Assembly: GCF_051020515.1 (NCBI RefSeq)
Contig: NZ_CP194857.1
Location: forward strand, 2,108,001-2,172,000
DNA: 64,000 bases
From: CALKWS01 sp051020515
GTDB taxonomy: Bacteria > Actinomycetota > Actinomycetes > Actinomycetales > Beutenbergiaceae
Direction: 5' to 3'
This document shows, piece after piece, positions 20,578 through 28,713 of this stretch (position 1 is its first letter; each line of letters opens with the position of its first letter). The translations under genes were made by a program, and so were the position numbers. Under the pieces are notes generated by a model, which saw nothing but the letters and a program-made list of their open reading frames with translations, made no database searches and was not told where the DNA came from.

Positions 20578-20640
20578 CTCGCCACCCACGGTGAGCAGGT
20601 AATCAACCCTCGTCTAGCCTCGATGACCGAGAACCACCCC
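20578..20640 (+). pseudogene. Fragment of a second class III aminotransferase gene
   Basis: Reads ATHGEQVINPRLASMTENHP, which aligns with AATLGEQVVGPRLATMAENHP of the full gene at 19765-19830 but is clearly diverged in DNA. It is directly joined to the right copy of the direct repeat, skipping the remaining C-terminal 90 codons. It is thus a scrap from a paralogous or foreign aminotransferase locus, not a simple local duplication. Confidence 0.65.
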
Positions 20641-20726
20641 GGTTCCAACCAGCGGTAAGGCAACAACGGACGACGACGACGCCCGGCGGTGGTTGCAGAA
20701 CTCACCGCCGGGCGGTGGTCGTCACG
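20641..20726. repeat. Direct repeat, right copy
   Basis: Second copy of the 85-base junction repeat, exactly 546 bases right of the first. Here the minus strand encodes the genuine last codons of the glycosyltransferase (TTTARR-stop at 20702). Together the copies bracket the NYN fragment, a terminator and the aminotransferase scrap. Confidence 0.9.
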
Positions 20727-21931
20727 TGCTGCAAGAGGGAGAGGTAGTGCTCGGCGAGGTCCTCCTCGCGGGCGTGCATGGCGAGCCACTGCGCGCCGCT
20801 GCCCCCGATATCGAGCAGGCTGCGGTCCTGCTCGAGGGTGCGCCACAGCCCGGCGAGGGCCTCCACATCCCCGGGTGGCACGACGTGCCCGGCGCCGGCG
20901 TCAGTGAGGATCTGCGCCGGTTCACCGGCCAACGCCCCGGTGACGTGCCGGCCTGTGCCGATCACCTCCAGGAGTTTCGAGGGCACCGTCCAGGCCATCG
21001 GCTCCCAGGGCCGCAGGCTCACCAGCACCGTGTCGGCCCAGGTGTACTGCGTGGCGGTTTCAGCGGGGGAGACCGGGTCCAGGAACGTCACCGGTGCCTG
21101 GAGTTGGTCAGCCAACTCCCGGATCTCGGGACGCAGCGCCCCATCGCCCACGATGCGCATCTGCACGCCCACACCCTGCTGCCGTAGCAGCGCGGCGGCT
21201 CGCACGGCGGTTGCCAAGTCCTGGGATCGGCCCACGGTGCCCAGGTAGAGGACGCGTAACGGACCTTCGTGGTCGATACGCGCCGGCACCTGCTGCTGGT
21301 TGGTGCCGGTGCGGATCACGTGTACCGGCGGCATGCCGCGATCGCGGAGGCGTTGGGCGAAGGCCTCCGACGTGGTGACCAGCGCGGTGGCCCGGCGCTG
21401 CGCCCACGTCACCACATGGTGAGCCGCGGTGGCGAGCAGACCGCTGAGTGAACTGGATTCGTCGTCCTGCCATTGGCGCCGGTAGGAGATCAGGTCCGGC
21501 CAAGCATCGCGCATCTCCACCACCACCGGCACGCCCAGCAACCGCCCGAGGACAGCACCGGCGAGGACTGTGGGCAGACTGGGGGCGGTCGCCACGATCA
21601 CGTCCGGGCGGTGCCGGCTGAATCTGGTCAGGCCGACTCGGACGGTGTCCACTGCGGCGATGACTTGGTCCAGTCCGCGGGTACGCACCGTCTTGTCATA
21701 GGGCAGATACCGCACGCGGTGCACCACCTCCCCCCAGGCACCGGCTGAGCGGGTGCCCGGGCGAAGGGCGGCGTGTTCGGCGCGCACGTAGCCGTGCGGG
21801 TAGTGCGGGGGAGTGGTGATCACGTTCATTCGGACGCCGCGGTTGCGCAGATGCGGCACCAGCGCGGACCAGCGCCGCTGCGGGGCGCCGACCTCCGGCG
21901 GGTAGTAGTGGCTCAGCAGCAGCAGGCGCAT
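20702..21931 (-). CDS. Family 4 glycosyltransferase (WcaI-like)
   Basis: 409 residues. Retaining GT-B transferase using a nucleotide sugar. The N-terminal acceptor domain opens with MRLLLLSHYYPPEVGAPQRRW, the link region has VVVEMRDAWPDLI, and the C-terminal donor domain has LRVLYLGTVGRSQDLATAV, GDGALRPEIREL and PSKLLEVIGTGRHV. The glutamate of the E-x7-E-type donor motif falls in SKLLEVIGTG. Its ATG overlaps the stop of the upstream WecA/MraY-like gene (TGATG), so it is translationally coupled. It probably adds an early sugar to the lipid-linked glycan started by that gene. The substrate cannot be told from sequence. Confidence 0.88.
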   Translation of the reverse strand: MRLLLLSHYYPPEVGAPQRRWSALVPHLRNRGVRMNVITTPPHYPHGYVRAEHAALRPGTRSAGAWGEVVHRVRYLPYDKTVRTRGLDQVIAAVDTVRVGLTRFSRHRPDVIVATAPSLPTVLAGAVLGRLLGVPVVVEMRDAWPDLISYRRQWQDDESSSLSGLLATAAHHVVTWAQRRATALVTTSEAFAQRLRDRGMPPVHVIRTGTNQQQVPARIDHEGPLRVLYLGTVGRSQDLATAVRAAALLRQQGVGVQMRIVGDGALRPEIRELADQLQAPVTFLDPVSPAETATQYTWADTVLVSLRPWEPMAWTVPSKLLEVIGTGRHVTGALAGEPAQILTDAGAGHVVPPGDVEALAGLWRTLEQDRSLLDIGGSGAQWLAMHAREEDLAEHYLSLLQHVTTTARR

Positions 21932-22971
21932 CAGGGTGCCGCCTTCCGCCACGGCACTGGCGCCGCGGCCCACACCGGCAGCCGCAGGTACGCTCCGGCC
22001 ACGGCGAGGATAAGTACCGCGGTGACCACCTGCAACGCCACCGGGGCGCCCAGGAGCATCGGCAGGGTCAGCACGCACATCGCGGCGGCCACGGTGCTCA
22101 CGGTGCCGGCGACCCGCGGGTGGGACCAGCCGGCGGTGATCAGGCGCTGGTAGATGTGCAGTTTGTGCGGTTCGTACCAGCGTTCCCCGGCCCGGATCCG
22201 CAACTGCAGGGTGTAGGCGGTGTCCAGCAGGTACACCAGGAAGGGAGCCAGTAGCGGGGCGAGAGGTACCCCGTTGCCTGCCAGCACCAGCGCGGCAGCG
22301 GTGAGCGCGGCGCCGATCGCGTAACTGCCCACGTCCCCGAGGAAGATCTTGGGCGCCACCGCGTTGAACGGCAAGAACCCCAACGCGGCGCCGGCCAAGG
22401 AGGCGCTGAACAGTGCGGTGGTGGGGCTGTCGGCAGACAGTGCCAGGATCGCGAACCAGAGTCCGGTGACCACGGTGTGGGTAGAGACCAGGCCGTTGGC
22501 GCCGTCCATGAAGTTGGTGACGTTGACCGCCACCAGCAGCGCACCGGCGGCGAACAACGCCCACACCGGGCTCCAGCCGGTGAGGATCGTTCCCACCAGG
22601 GCCACCAGGAATCCCAGCACCACCTGGATCGCGAACCGGAACCTGGCGCTGAGGGAGGTGAGATCGTCGTTGAAGCCGAGCGCGCCGTACAACACCGTGC
22701 TCGCCAACAGCCAGGCCGCCCCCATGGCGTGATAGCCCGACCCCAGGGTCGCCCCGACCAGCATCCCGATCCCGAGGGCCACCAGCACGGCGAGTCCGCC
22801 CCCACGAGCAACGGGCTGGTGGTGTAGTGATCGGGCGACGGGAGCATCAACCACACCGAAGTGGTGCAGAACCCGGATCAGCACCCAGGTCAGGCCGGCA
22901 CCGGCGAGCGCTGCGCCGGCGCCACCGGCCAGCACGCCTATCAAGTTTCGGTCCCCACCCGCTTCAACCAC
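21931..22971 (-). CDS. Undecaprenyl-phosphate sugar-1-phosphate transferase (MraY/WecA family)
   Basis: Integral membrane enzyme (about ten hydrophobic segments over 346 residues) that moves a HexNAc-1-phosphate from UDP-sugar to undecaprenyl phosphate. Signature blocks: GFNDDLTSLSARFRF (catalytic DD), VNVTNFMDGANGL, and FLGDVGSYAIGAAL, with the cytoplasmic H-x-L-H-I-Y loop in EPHKLHIYQRLITAGWSH. It would start the repeat unit built by the cluster. The upstream gene overlaps its first 30 bases; a TTG that overlaps the upstream TGA by 4 bases (giving LIGVLAGGAG as N-terminus) is an alternative and perhaps better start. Confidence 0.88.
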   Translation of the reverse strand: MVEAGGDRNLIGVLAGGAGAALAGAGLTWVLIRVLHHFGVVDAPVARSLHHQPVARGGGLAVLVALGIGMLVGATLGSGYHAMGAAWLLASTVLYGALGFNDDLTSLSARFRFAIQVVLGFLVALVGTILTGWSPVWALFAAGALLVAVNVTNFMDGANGLVSTHTVVTGLWFAILALSADSPTTALFSASLAGAALGFLPFNAVAPKIFLGDVGSYAIGAALTAAALVLAGNGVPLAPLLAPFLVYLLDTAYTLQLRIRAGERWYEPHKLHIYQRLITAGWSHPRVAGTVSTVAAAMCVLTLPMLLGAPVALQVVTAVLILAVAGAYLRLPVWAAAPVPWRKAAP

Positions 22972-24847
22972 GCGAGCACGTCCTCGGCCGGCAGCAGCCC
23001 TGTCCGGCTGCGCAACTCGGCCAGATCGGTCAACTGCCGCGGCTGCAGGGGAGGAACCTGCACGTGCGTGATCAGTTCGTGGTGGGGGCGTTCATCGGAT
23101 TCGACGGAGCCCAGGCGGCTCTCCCGGAGTTTCTCGCCGGGGCGCACCCCGGTGTAGACCACATCGACGTTGACTGCACCGTTGAGTTCGGCGTACCGGC
23201 GCGCGATAGTCTCCACGTGCACAGCATCGCCCATGTCCAGCACCAGGGCCTGGCCTGGGCCGCCGATCGTGGCTGCCTGCAGCACCAACTGGCAAGCCTC
23301 GTTGATGGACATGAAGTACCGGTACATGCGTGGATCGGTGATGGTCAGGGGCCGGTTGGTGGCGACCTGGGCGCTCCAGGTGCGCAGCGCGGAGCCGCGG
23401 GACCCCAGCACGTTGCCGAAGCGCACGGAGATGTAGTGCTTGCCCGACCCGTTGGCTACCCCGGACACCAAGCGTTCGGCGGCACGTTTGGAGTAGCCGA
23501 GCACGCTGATCGGGTCGGCGGCCTTGTCGGTGGAGATGTGCACGAACCGGGCGACGTCGTGCCGGAGGCACGCGCGGGCGAGGTCGTAGGTGACGTGCAC
23601 ATTCGCGGACAGTGCCTCGTAGGGGAACCGCTCAAGGAGAGGCAGGTGCTTGAGCGCGGCAGCGTGGAACACCACATCGGGCTGGATGGTGGCGATCAAC
23701 TCATCGACGATGCCCGGTACGCGCAGGTCGCACAGGACCACGTCCTCCGAATCCAGGAGCGCCGTGCCCTCGATGGACAGTTGCGTGGTGTGCAGGCCGG
23801 ACTCATCGCGGTCGGTCAACACCAACCGCCCGGGGGCGAACTGGGAGATTTCCCGCGCCAACTGGGATCCGATCGAACCCCCTGCGCCGGTGACCAGCAC
23901 CACCTTGCCGTCCAGGTACGCCGAGATCGCATGGAGGTCGGTGTCGACCGGGTTGCGACCGATGAGGTCCTCGAGGCTCACCTTGCGGAACATCGCCTGT
24001 GTGGTGAGGTGGTGTTCCCGTCGCGCTTCTTCCGGAGCCACCGTCATCAGGGCCGAGGTGGAGGGCATGGTACGGAACTGCAAACCGGCCTCACGGGCGG
24101 CCCGCGAGGTGCGCAGCACCACCTCGCTGCTCGCGCTCGGGATGGCCAGCAGCGCGGTATCGGCGTTGGTGCGCTCGGCGACCTTGGCCAGGTCGTCCAG
24201 TGTGCCCATCACGCGCACTCCACCGATCCGCAGGAACCGCTTGTGCGGGTCATCATCGAGCAGCGCAACCGGGACGTAGTGGTTGTTCCGGTCGGTCTGC
24301 ATCATCTCGATGGCCAGCGCCCCACCCTCTCCGGCTCCGAGGATCAAGGTGCGCGGGCCGTTGGGTTTGCGGGTCTGGTTGCTGCCTTGGCGAAGGGCGA
24401 AGAAGCGCACCGCAGCCATGAGACCGACTGCACCGGTGAAGGAGAACAGCGCCACCGAGAGCGGGATAGGCCGAGACGGGAGTAGGACTGTGTAGATCGT
24501 CAGCGCGCGATCGCGATGAAGCCACCGATCATCGCCAACGTGACGATCTCGTCGCGAGAGCCGTACCGGTACTGGCCGCGGTAAACCAGTACTGCACCCA
24601 GCGATGTCTGGATCACCACGGCAATGAGGACGGCCCACATGAGGCCTCCCGCACGCACGGGCACATCCGCCAGGTCGAACCGCGCGAGCGTGAACGCGGT
24701 AAGAATCACCACCCAGCACAGCACATCCAAAGATGCGCGGAGCACCCAGTCGGCGCGGCTGGAGCGCTGGTGGCGGGGAGTGATCCCTCGGCCAGCGTCA
24801 GCGCGCCCAGCGTCGACTGGGGATGGTGGTACGGGCGGCCTACTCAC
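22941..24847 (-). pseudogene. Nucleoside-diphosphate-sugar dehydratase/epimerase (CapD/WbpM type), one frameshift
   Basis: Membrane-anchored SDR enzyme that dehydrates/epimerises UDP-GlcNAc-type sugars. The N-terminal transmembrane part (WVVILTAFTLARFDLADVPV, GGLMWAVLIAVVIQT, DEIVTLAMIGGFIAIA) lies in one frame and stops in GCGCGC at 24502-24509; an extra GC there is the likely cause, after which LTIYTVLLPSRPIPLSVALF follows on. The rest is complete: GAGEGGALAIEMM for the first Rossmann domain, VLVTGAGGSIGSQLAREI for the second, HISTDKAADP, GYSKRAAERLV with the Tyr/Lys pair, and GVRPGEKLRE. GTG 24847, 7 bases after GGGGAG, is the preferred start. Joined length is about 635, close to WbpM. Works upstream of WecA-like initiation. 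Confidence 0.85.
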
Positions 24848-24969
24848 ACAGTCACTCCCCAAAGACCCCCTTGCAACCGGGCAACTAACCTCCTCAGCGT
24901 ACCGAGGGAACTTGCCATCAGGTAGAACCCCCGCTGTTTGGCACCCCCGGCGCTACCTGAGCAGTGTCG

Positions 24970-25722
24970 CTAGTTGGAGTTGGAGTTGGAGCTAGCGACC
25001 ATCTGCTCGATCGTGCGGGTGATGCCCAGGTAGGCCTGGTCGACGTAATGGTAGGCGGCAGGGCCCCACTTGTGCGCGGAGTCCGAGATGGCGTCCTTGC
25101 CGATCACGTGCGTGCGCACACCGGCATCCTTGAACACCTGGTAGTAGCGAGCGAATGCCTTGTTCCAGTGCCGCGCCGGCTTGTTCCACCACTTGTTGGC
25201 CGGAGTGCCCACGTCGGTTCGACTGGCGAAGGTGGCTTCGATGAGCAGCGTGCGCTCGATTAGCCCGGTCTGGCGCAGCAGCCCGATGAAGGCCGACGCA
25301 GCGGGCAGCCAGAGCGCGAAGTGCTCGTTGGACCCAAACGGGATCATGGGCGATGCATCCGGAAAGTGCTGGAGCAACTTGGAGTCTAGCAATTCTTGGG
25401 AGCGGGTGACATAGACGCCGCCTCCCAACCGGACAACTCCCAGCCGCTCGTCAACCAAGTCCAGCACCAAAAGGTCGATATCCGTGGCTTGCTGCGGCAA
25501 CGTCGTCCGCATCGAACTTGCGAAGTCGCTCACCACCATTCGGCGCTGGAAGGCGGACTCGAGTCCTGGGACCTCGGTTAGATCCAACGAGGGCGCCGCA
25601 GCGCTGATTAGCGATTGCCGCGCGGTATACTCCTTGAGCATGTAATCGGACCTCAGGTACTCGTACATATCGCGGGAGACGCAACTACCGTATAGGAGTG
25701 TGCGATGCGAGGTTGTAGGCAA
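24970..25722 (-). CDS. DUF6270 domain protein
   Basis: 250 residues, TTG start behind GGAGGGAG. Begins TTSHRTLLYGSCVSRDMYEYL; the GSCVSRD motif is the hallmark of DUF6270, a family common in capsule and exopolysaccharide clusters and reminiscent of SGNH hydrolases in its Gly-Ser-Cys turn. Later conserved blocks are LLVLDLVDERLGVV and ANKWWNKPARHWNKAF, plus a late AAYHYVDQAYLGI with His. The last residues are SSNSNSN from a GGAGTT tandem repeat. No signal peptide, so it acts in the cytoplasm. A role in glycan modification is inferred from context only. Confidence 0.7.
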   Translation of the reverse strand: MPTTSHRTLLYGSCVSRDMYEYLRSDYMLKEYTARQSLISAAAPSLDLTEVPGLESAFQRRMVVSDFASSMRTTLPQQATDIDLLVLDLVDERLGVVRLGGGVYVTRSQELLDSKLLQHFPDASPMIPFGSNEHFALWLPAASAFIGLLRQTGLIERTLLIEATFASRTDVGTPANKWWNKPARHWNKAFARYYQVFKDAGVRTHVIGKDAISDSAHKWGPAAYHYVDQAYLGITRTIEQMVASSNSNSN

Positions 25723-26353
25723 GTCGTCTCCCTCCTTCTACACCGGTGAAGCGCAAGAGAACGCTAACCTGTTTATGCTTGCAGAGATATGATGTCGGGA
25801 CCACCGGTCTTGCAACACGGCTAAGCGACGAGGAGATGGTTCGGTGCAAAGGAAGCGCTGGACGCCGCGCTCCCCGTTTCGGACAGAGCCGGTGACTTGG
25901 ACCACCTTGCCGCTGGGGTCTCACGGCCGGGTGCAGGGTCGCGCGCAACTCTCAACTTGGAAAGCAGCCACCGAGCACGGCATTTCGCCTTCACAGGCGT
26001 TCCGTTCGCAGACACGTGCCTCAGGGCTGGTGCGAAACATACGCCGTGCTCAGGGCTTACACGAGGCGGTTCTTGCGGGGATTGGCATGAGCCTTTCTGG
26101 CAGCGCGTCGAGGCCTCCGAGCGGGACCGATGACTAGAGTAGGTATCGACTTATCGCCGTTAAACTCGGAGCAGACGGAAGTTTGCTCCCGGTGTGGTCA
26201 AGCGATACCTGGAGTGTGCGAGGCGCAGAGTTTTGCGTTACTGGCACGGAGCGTTGCTGGCTGGATGGCACGATGATCCAAAAGGAGCGAAGGCAGTTGA
26301 ACAGGCACCGTTCCGGAGGAAGCCTATTCCACGAGACGGTGGTGGGTCATGTG
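25723..26353. other. Long spacer with no secure gene; composition changes here
   Basis: Between the minus-strand DUF6270 gene and the plus-strand glycosyltransferase is a 630-base gap. One short reading frame, 26130-26276 (48 codons), contains C-x-x-C and a third Cys (VCSRCGQAIPGVC) and could be a tiny zinc-ribbon peptide, but it has no ribosome-binding site that I can see. Longer frames nearby (25844-26137, 25897-26133) lack family features. The AT content rises from this point to about 35 kb. A promoter for the rightward genes should lie here. Confidence 0.4.
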
Positions 26354-28519
26354 ATGAGTAAACCAAATAGGTTGCGGAAAAGGTTTTCGAAGTTGTACGC
26401 TCGCGCAAAGCTCGAGGCGGCACGCCGTTTATGCAAGACACGATTTGGCATGAGGCTGCAAGAAGTTCACCGAGAGGAGTCGCGTAAGGCGTACCTAAGG
26501 TCGAAAGCGGACGCAGACACAATGTGGAAACGCGATCGCAAGCGTGAGTCGCTGGACATAATGAGGGAAGCGCTCTTAAAGTACCCGTCTGATAGTTCGG
26601 CTTGGTACACATATGGAATGAGGCTACTTGAGGTTGGGCGAGGTGACAGCGCTTTTGAGGCCTTAAAAAATAGCATTCATCTCGATCCGCTCAACTTCGA
26701 TGCGCTGGAAGTCTTAATGGAAGTCGCACGGAAAAGAGATCCTCGCGGGGGGTACACGGCACAGGCTTTAAAGAGGTTGGACAAAAAAATACTGGCTCGA
26801 CCCGAGCGGCACAGGGAAGCGTTAGACTTTGCTATTCCGGGAAGAAGGGTGGCGCTTCTGAAATTGCTGGCCGCGTCCCCTGACCCAGTTACGCGAGCGG
26901 TCGTCGCATTGGCGGACGCTGAACGATCCGGGATGCCGATACCCGAAGATGTGCACGAGTCGGGACTGCCCTCATTAATCTATGCTTTGGGACGTGGTCG
27001 CATAGCGGCAAGCACGCGTCAGATGGATGAGATGGATTCTACTCTCCTCCCAATCGCGTCCATTCGCCGGGCTGCGAGGAGGTCCCTGAATAAGAACGAC
27101 GCTATGGGGGCGCACCGCCTGCTCGAGCACTACTTGCGCGGGGCACCTCACGACGGCTGGGCTCGCGCAAAGTATGCTGAGACCCGCACCGACGAACTGA
27201 CTGTGCGAGAACTCACGACCATGGGCTACCCAGTCCCTACTCGCGAAGCGGAATCCGTTTCTGTCGAGTTTCGTGAGCGGGCTCTCTATCTCGTTCACAA
27301 CTCGCTTCCATACCATTCAGCTGGTTACGCGACCAGAACTCAGGGCGTTCTCAACGCACTACGGGAGCGAGGATGGGATCTCCAGGCAATTACCCGCCTA
27401 GGTTATCCATTCGACATGGATGGGTTCAAGGAATTACACACCATCCCGCAGACTGATAGCATTGACGGCGTGCCCTATCGTCGTCTGCACCGTGTGCGTG
27501 CAGTCTTTCCCAGGCAACCTCTACAGAATTACGTGGAGCGTTATGCGTATGAGGTAGAACGCATTGCAAAAGCGCGAGGAGTATTCGCGATCCATGCAGC
27601 GTCTAATTATGTGAATGGACTTGCGGGGGTTATCGCTGCGAATCGTATAGGCATACCGAGCATCTATGAAGTGCGGGGGCTCTGGGAAATAACCCGTGGA
27701 TCAAGGGACGCCTCGTGGATGAATTCACATGAGTTTCACTTCCACGCCCGAATGGAACTAGAAGCCGCTCGCCACTCGAGCAGCGTGATCACTATCACTG
27801 ATGCTTTGGCTGCTGAGTTGGTCGAGCGGGGCGTGGATGAAGCGAAGATCCGAGTCGTGCCCAACGGCGTCGACGTAAGCAAATTTGACCCCGTACCGCG
27901 CAACGAGGCTCTCGCACGTGAACTTGGGCTCGCCGGGCGGACGGTGGTGGGATATGTCGGGTCGCTCCTCGATTACGAGGGCTTGGATCTGCTGATCCGC
28001 GCCTTCGCAGCGATACCAGACGTGGAGACTTTCGCTGGACTGCTCATCGTCGGCGACGGCCCGATGCGCTCTCATCTCCAGCGACTTGCGAGGGAACTCC
28101 GGTTAGAGAGCATTGTCCGGTTCCCTGGCCGCGTGGATCATGACCTCGTGAGCGAGTACTATTCCGTGATCGATATAGCGCCCTTCCCCAGGCTTCCGCT
28201 TCCGGTATGCGAGATGGTTTCACCCTTGAAACCACTTGAAGCGATGGCGATGCAGAAGGCCGTCATCGCGTCGGATGTGGCCGCCTTGGCAGAAATGGTA
28301 CGCGAGGGGGAGACAGGTCGGTTACACGCGAAAGGCGACGTTGACTCTCTTTCGGGGGTTCTCAGCGACTTGCTTGCGAGTCCTCAGTTGCGAGAGGACT
28401 TGGCACGCAAAGGGCGCGAGTGGGTGAGAAATGAGCGAAGTTGGCCAAAGTTGGTTGAAGCCCTCCACGAACTGTACGTAACTAAGGGCGGAATACCAGA
28501 CCACCCCCACGAATCGTAG
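26354..28519 (+). CDS. Family 4 glycosyltransferase with helical-repeat N-terminal extension
   Basis: About 721 residues from ATG 26354 (MSKPNRLRKRFSKLYARAKL); earlier in-frame starts exist (26183, 26273) but lack better signals. Residues 50-130 look like TPR helices (SLDIMREALLKYPSDSSAWY, DSAFEALKNSIHLDPLNFDA). The GT-B part starts at ALYLVHNSLPYHSAGYATRT and includes PSIYEVRGLWE, VVPNGVDVSKFDP, GYVGSLLDYEGLDLLIRAF, and donor site FPRLPLPVCEMVSPLKPLEAMAMQ. It is paralogous to the gene at 36790-38550 and to the N-terminal half of the next gene. AT-rich codon use compared with the flanking cluster suggests it arrived with the surrounding genes. Confidence 0.82.
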   Translation: MSKPNRLRKRFSKLYARAKLEAARRLCKTRFGMRLQEVHREESRKAYLRSKADADTMWKRDRKRESLDIMREALLKYPSDSSAWYTYGMRLLEVGRGDSAFEALKNSIHLDPLNFDALEVLMEVARKRDPRGGYTAQALKRLDKKILARPERHREALDFAIPGRRVALLKLLAASPDPVTRAVVALADAERSGMPIPEDVHESGLPSLIYALGRGRIAASTRQMDEMDSTLLPIASIRRAARRSLNKNDAMGAHRLLEHYLRGAPHDGWARAKYAETRTDELTVRELTTMGYPVPTREAESVSVEFRERALYLVHNSLPYHSAGYATRTQGVLNALRERGWDLQAITRLGYPFDMDGFKELHTIPQTDSIDGVPYRRLHRVRAVFPRQPLQNYVERYAYEVERIAKARGVFAIHAASNYVNGLAGVIAANRIGIPSIYEVRGLWEITRGSRDASWMNSHEFHFHARMELEAARHSSSVITITDALAAELVERGVDEAKIRVVPNGVDVSKFDPVPRNEALARELGLAGRTVVGYVGSLLDYEGLDLLIRAFAAIPDVETFAGLLIVGDGPMRSHLQRLARELRLESIVRFPGRVDHDLVSEYYSVIDIAPFPRLPLPVCEMVSPLKPLEAMAMQKAVIASDVAALAEMVREGETGRLHAKGDVDSLSGVLSDLLASPQLREDLARKGREWVRNERSWPKLVEALHELYVTKGGIPDHPHES

Positions 28520-28713
28520 GAGGTCCTCAGCGATCCATGTTGTATCGAGCCTTGGCTGAATGCAACGATCCGACGGTACTAAGGAGGAAAGCGCGGTGAG
28601 AGAAGCCGTAAGAGCAAATGGGCGACCGAATGCACGACGCTCAAGGCGTACTCTGGGGCCCCGGAACCGCGAGGGAGCCTTGGTCGGTCGCATTTTCATG
28701 GGGAAGAGACTGA

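Noticed and set aside
26130..26276. 48-codon Cys-rich peptide gene
   Set aside because: It lacks a ribosome-binding site and recognisable family; kept only as a remark in the spacer entry.
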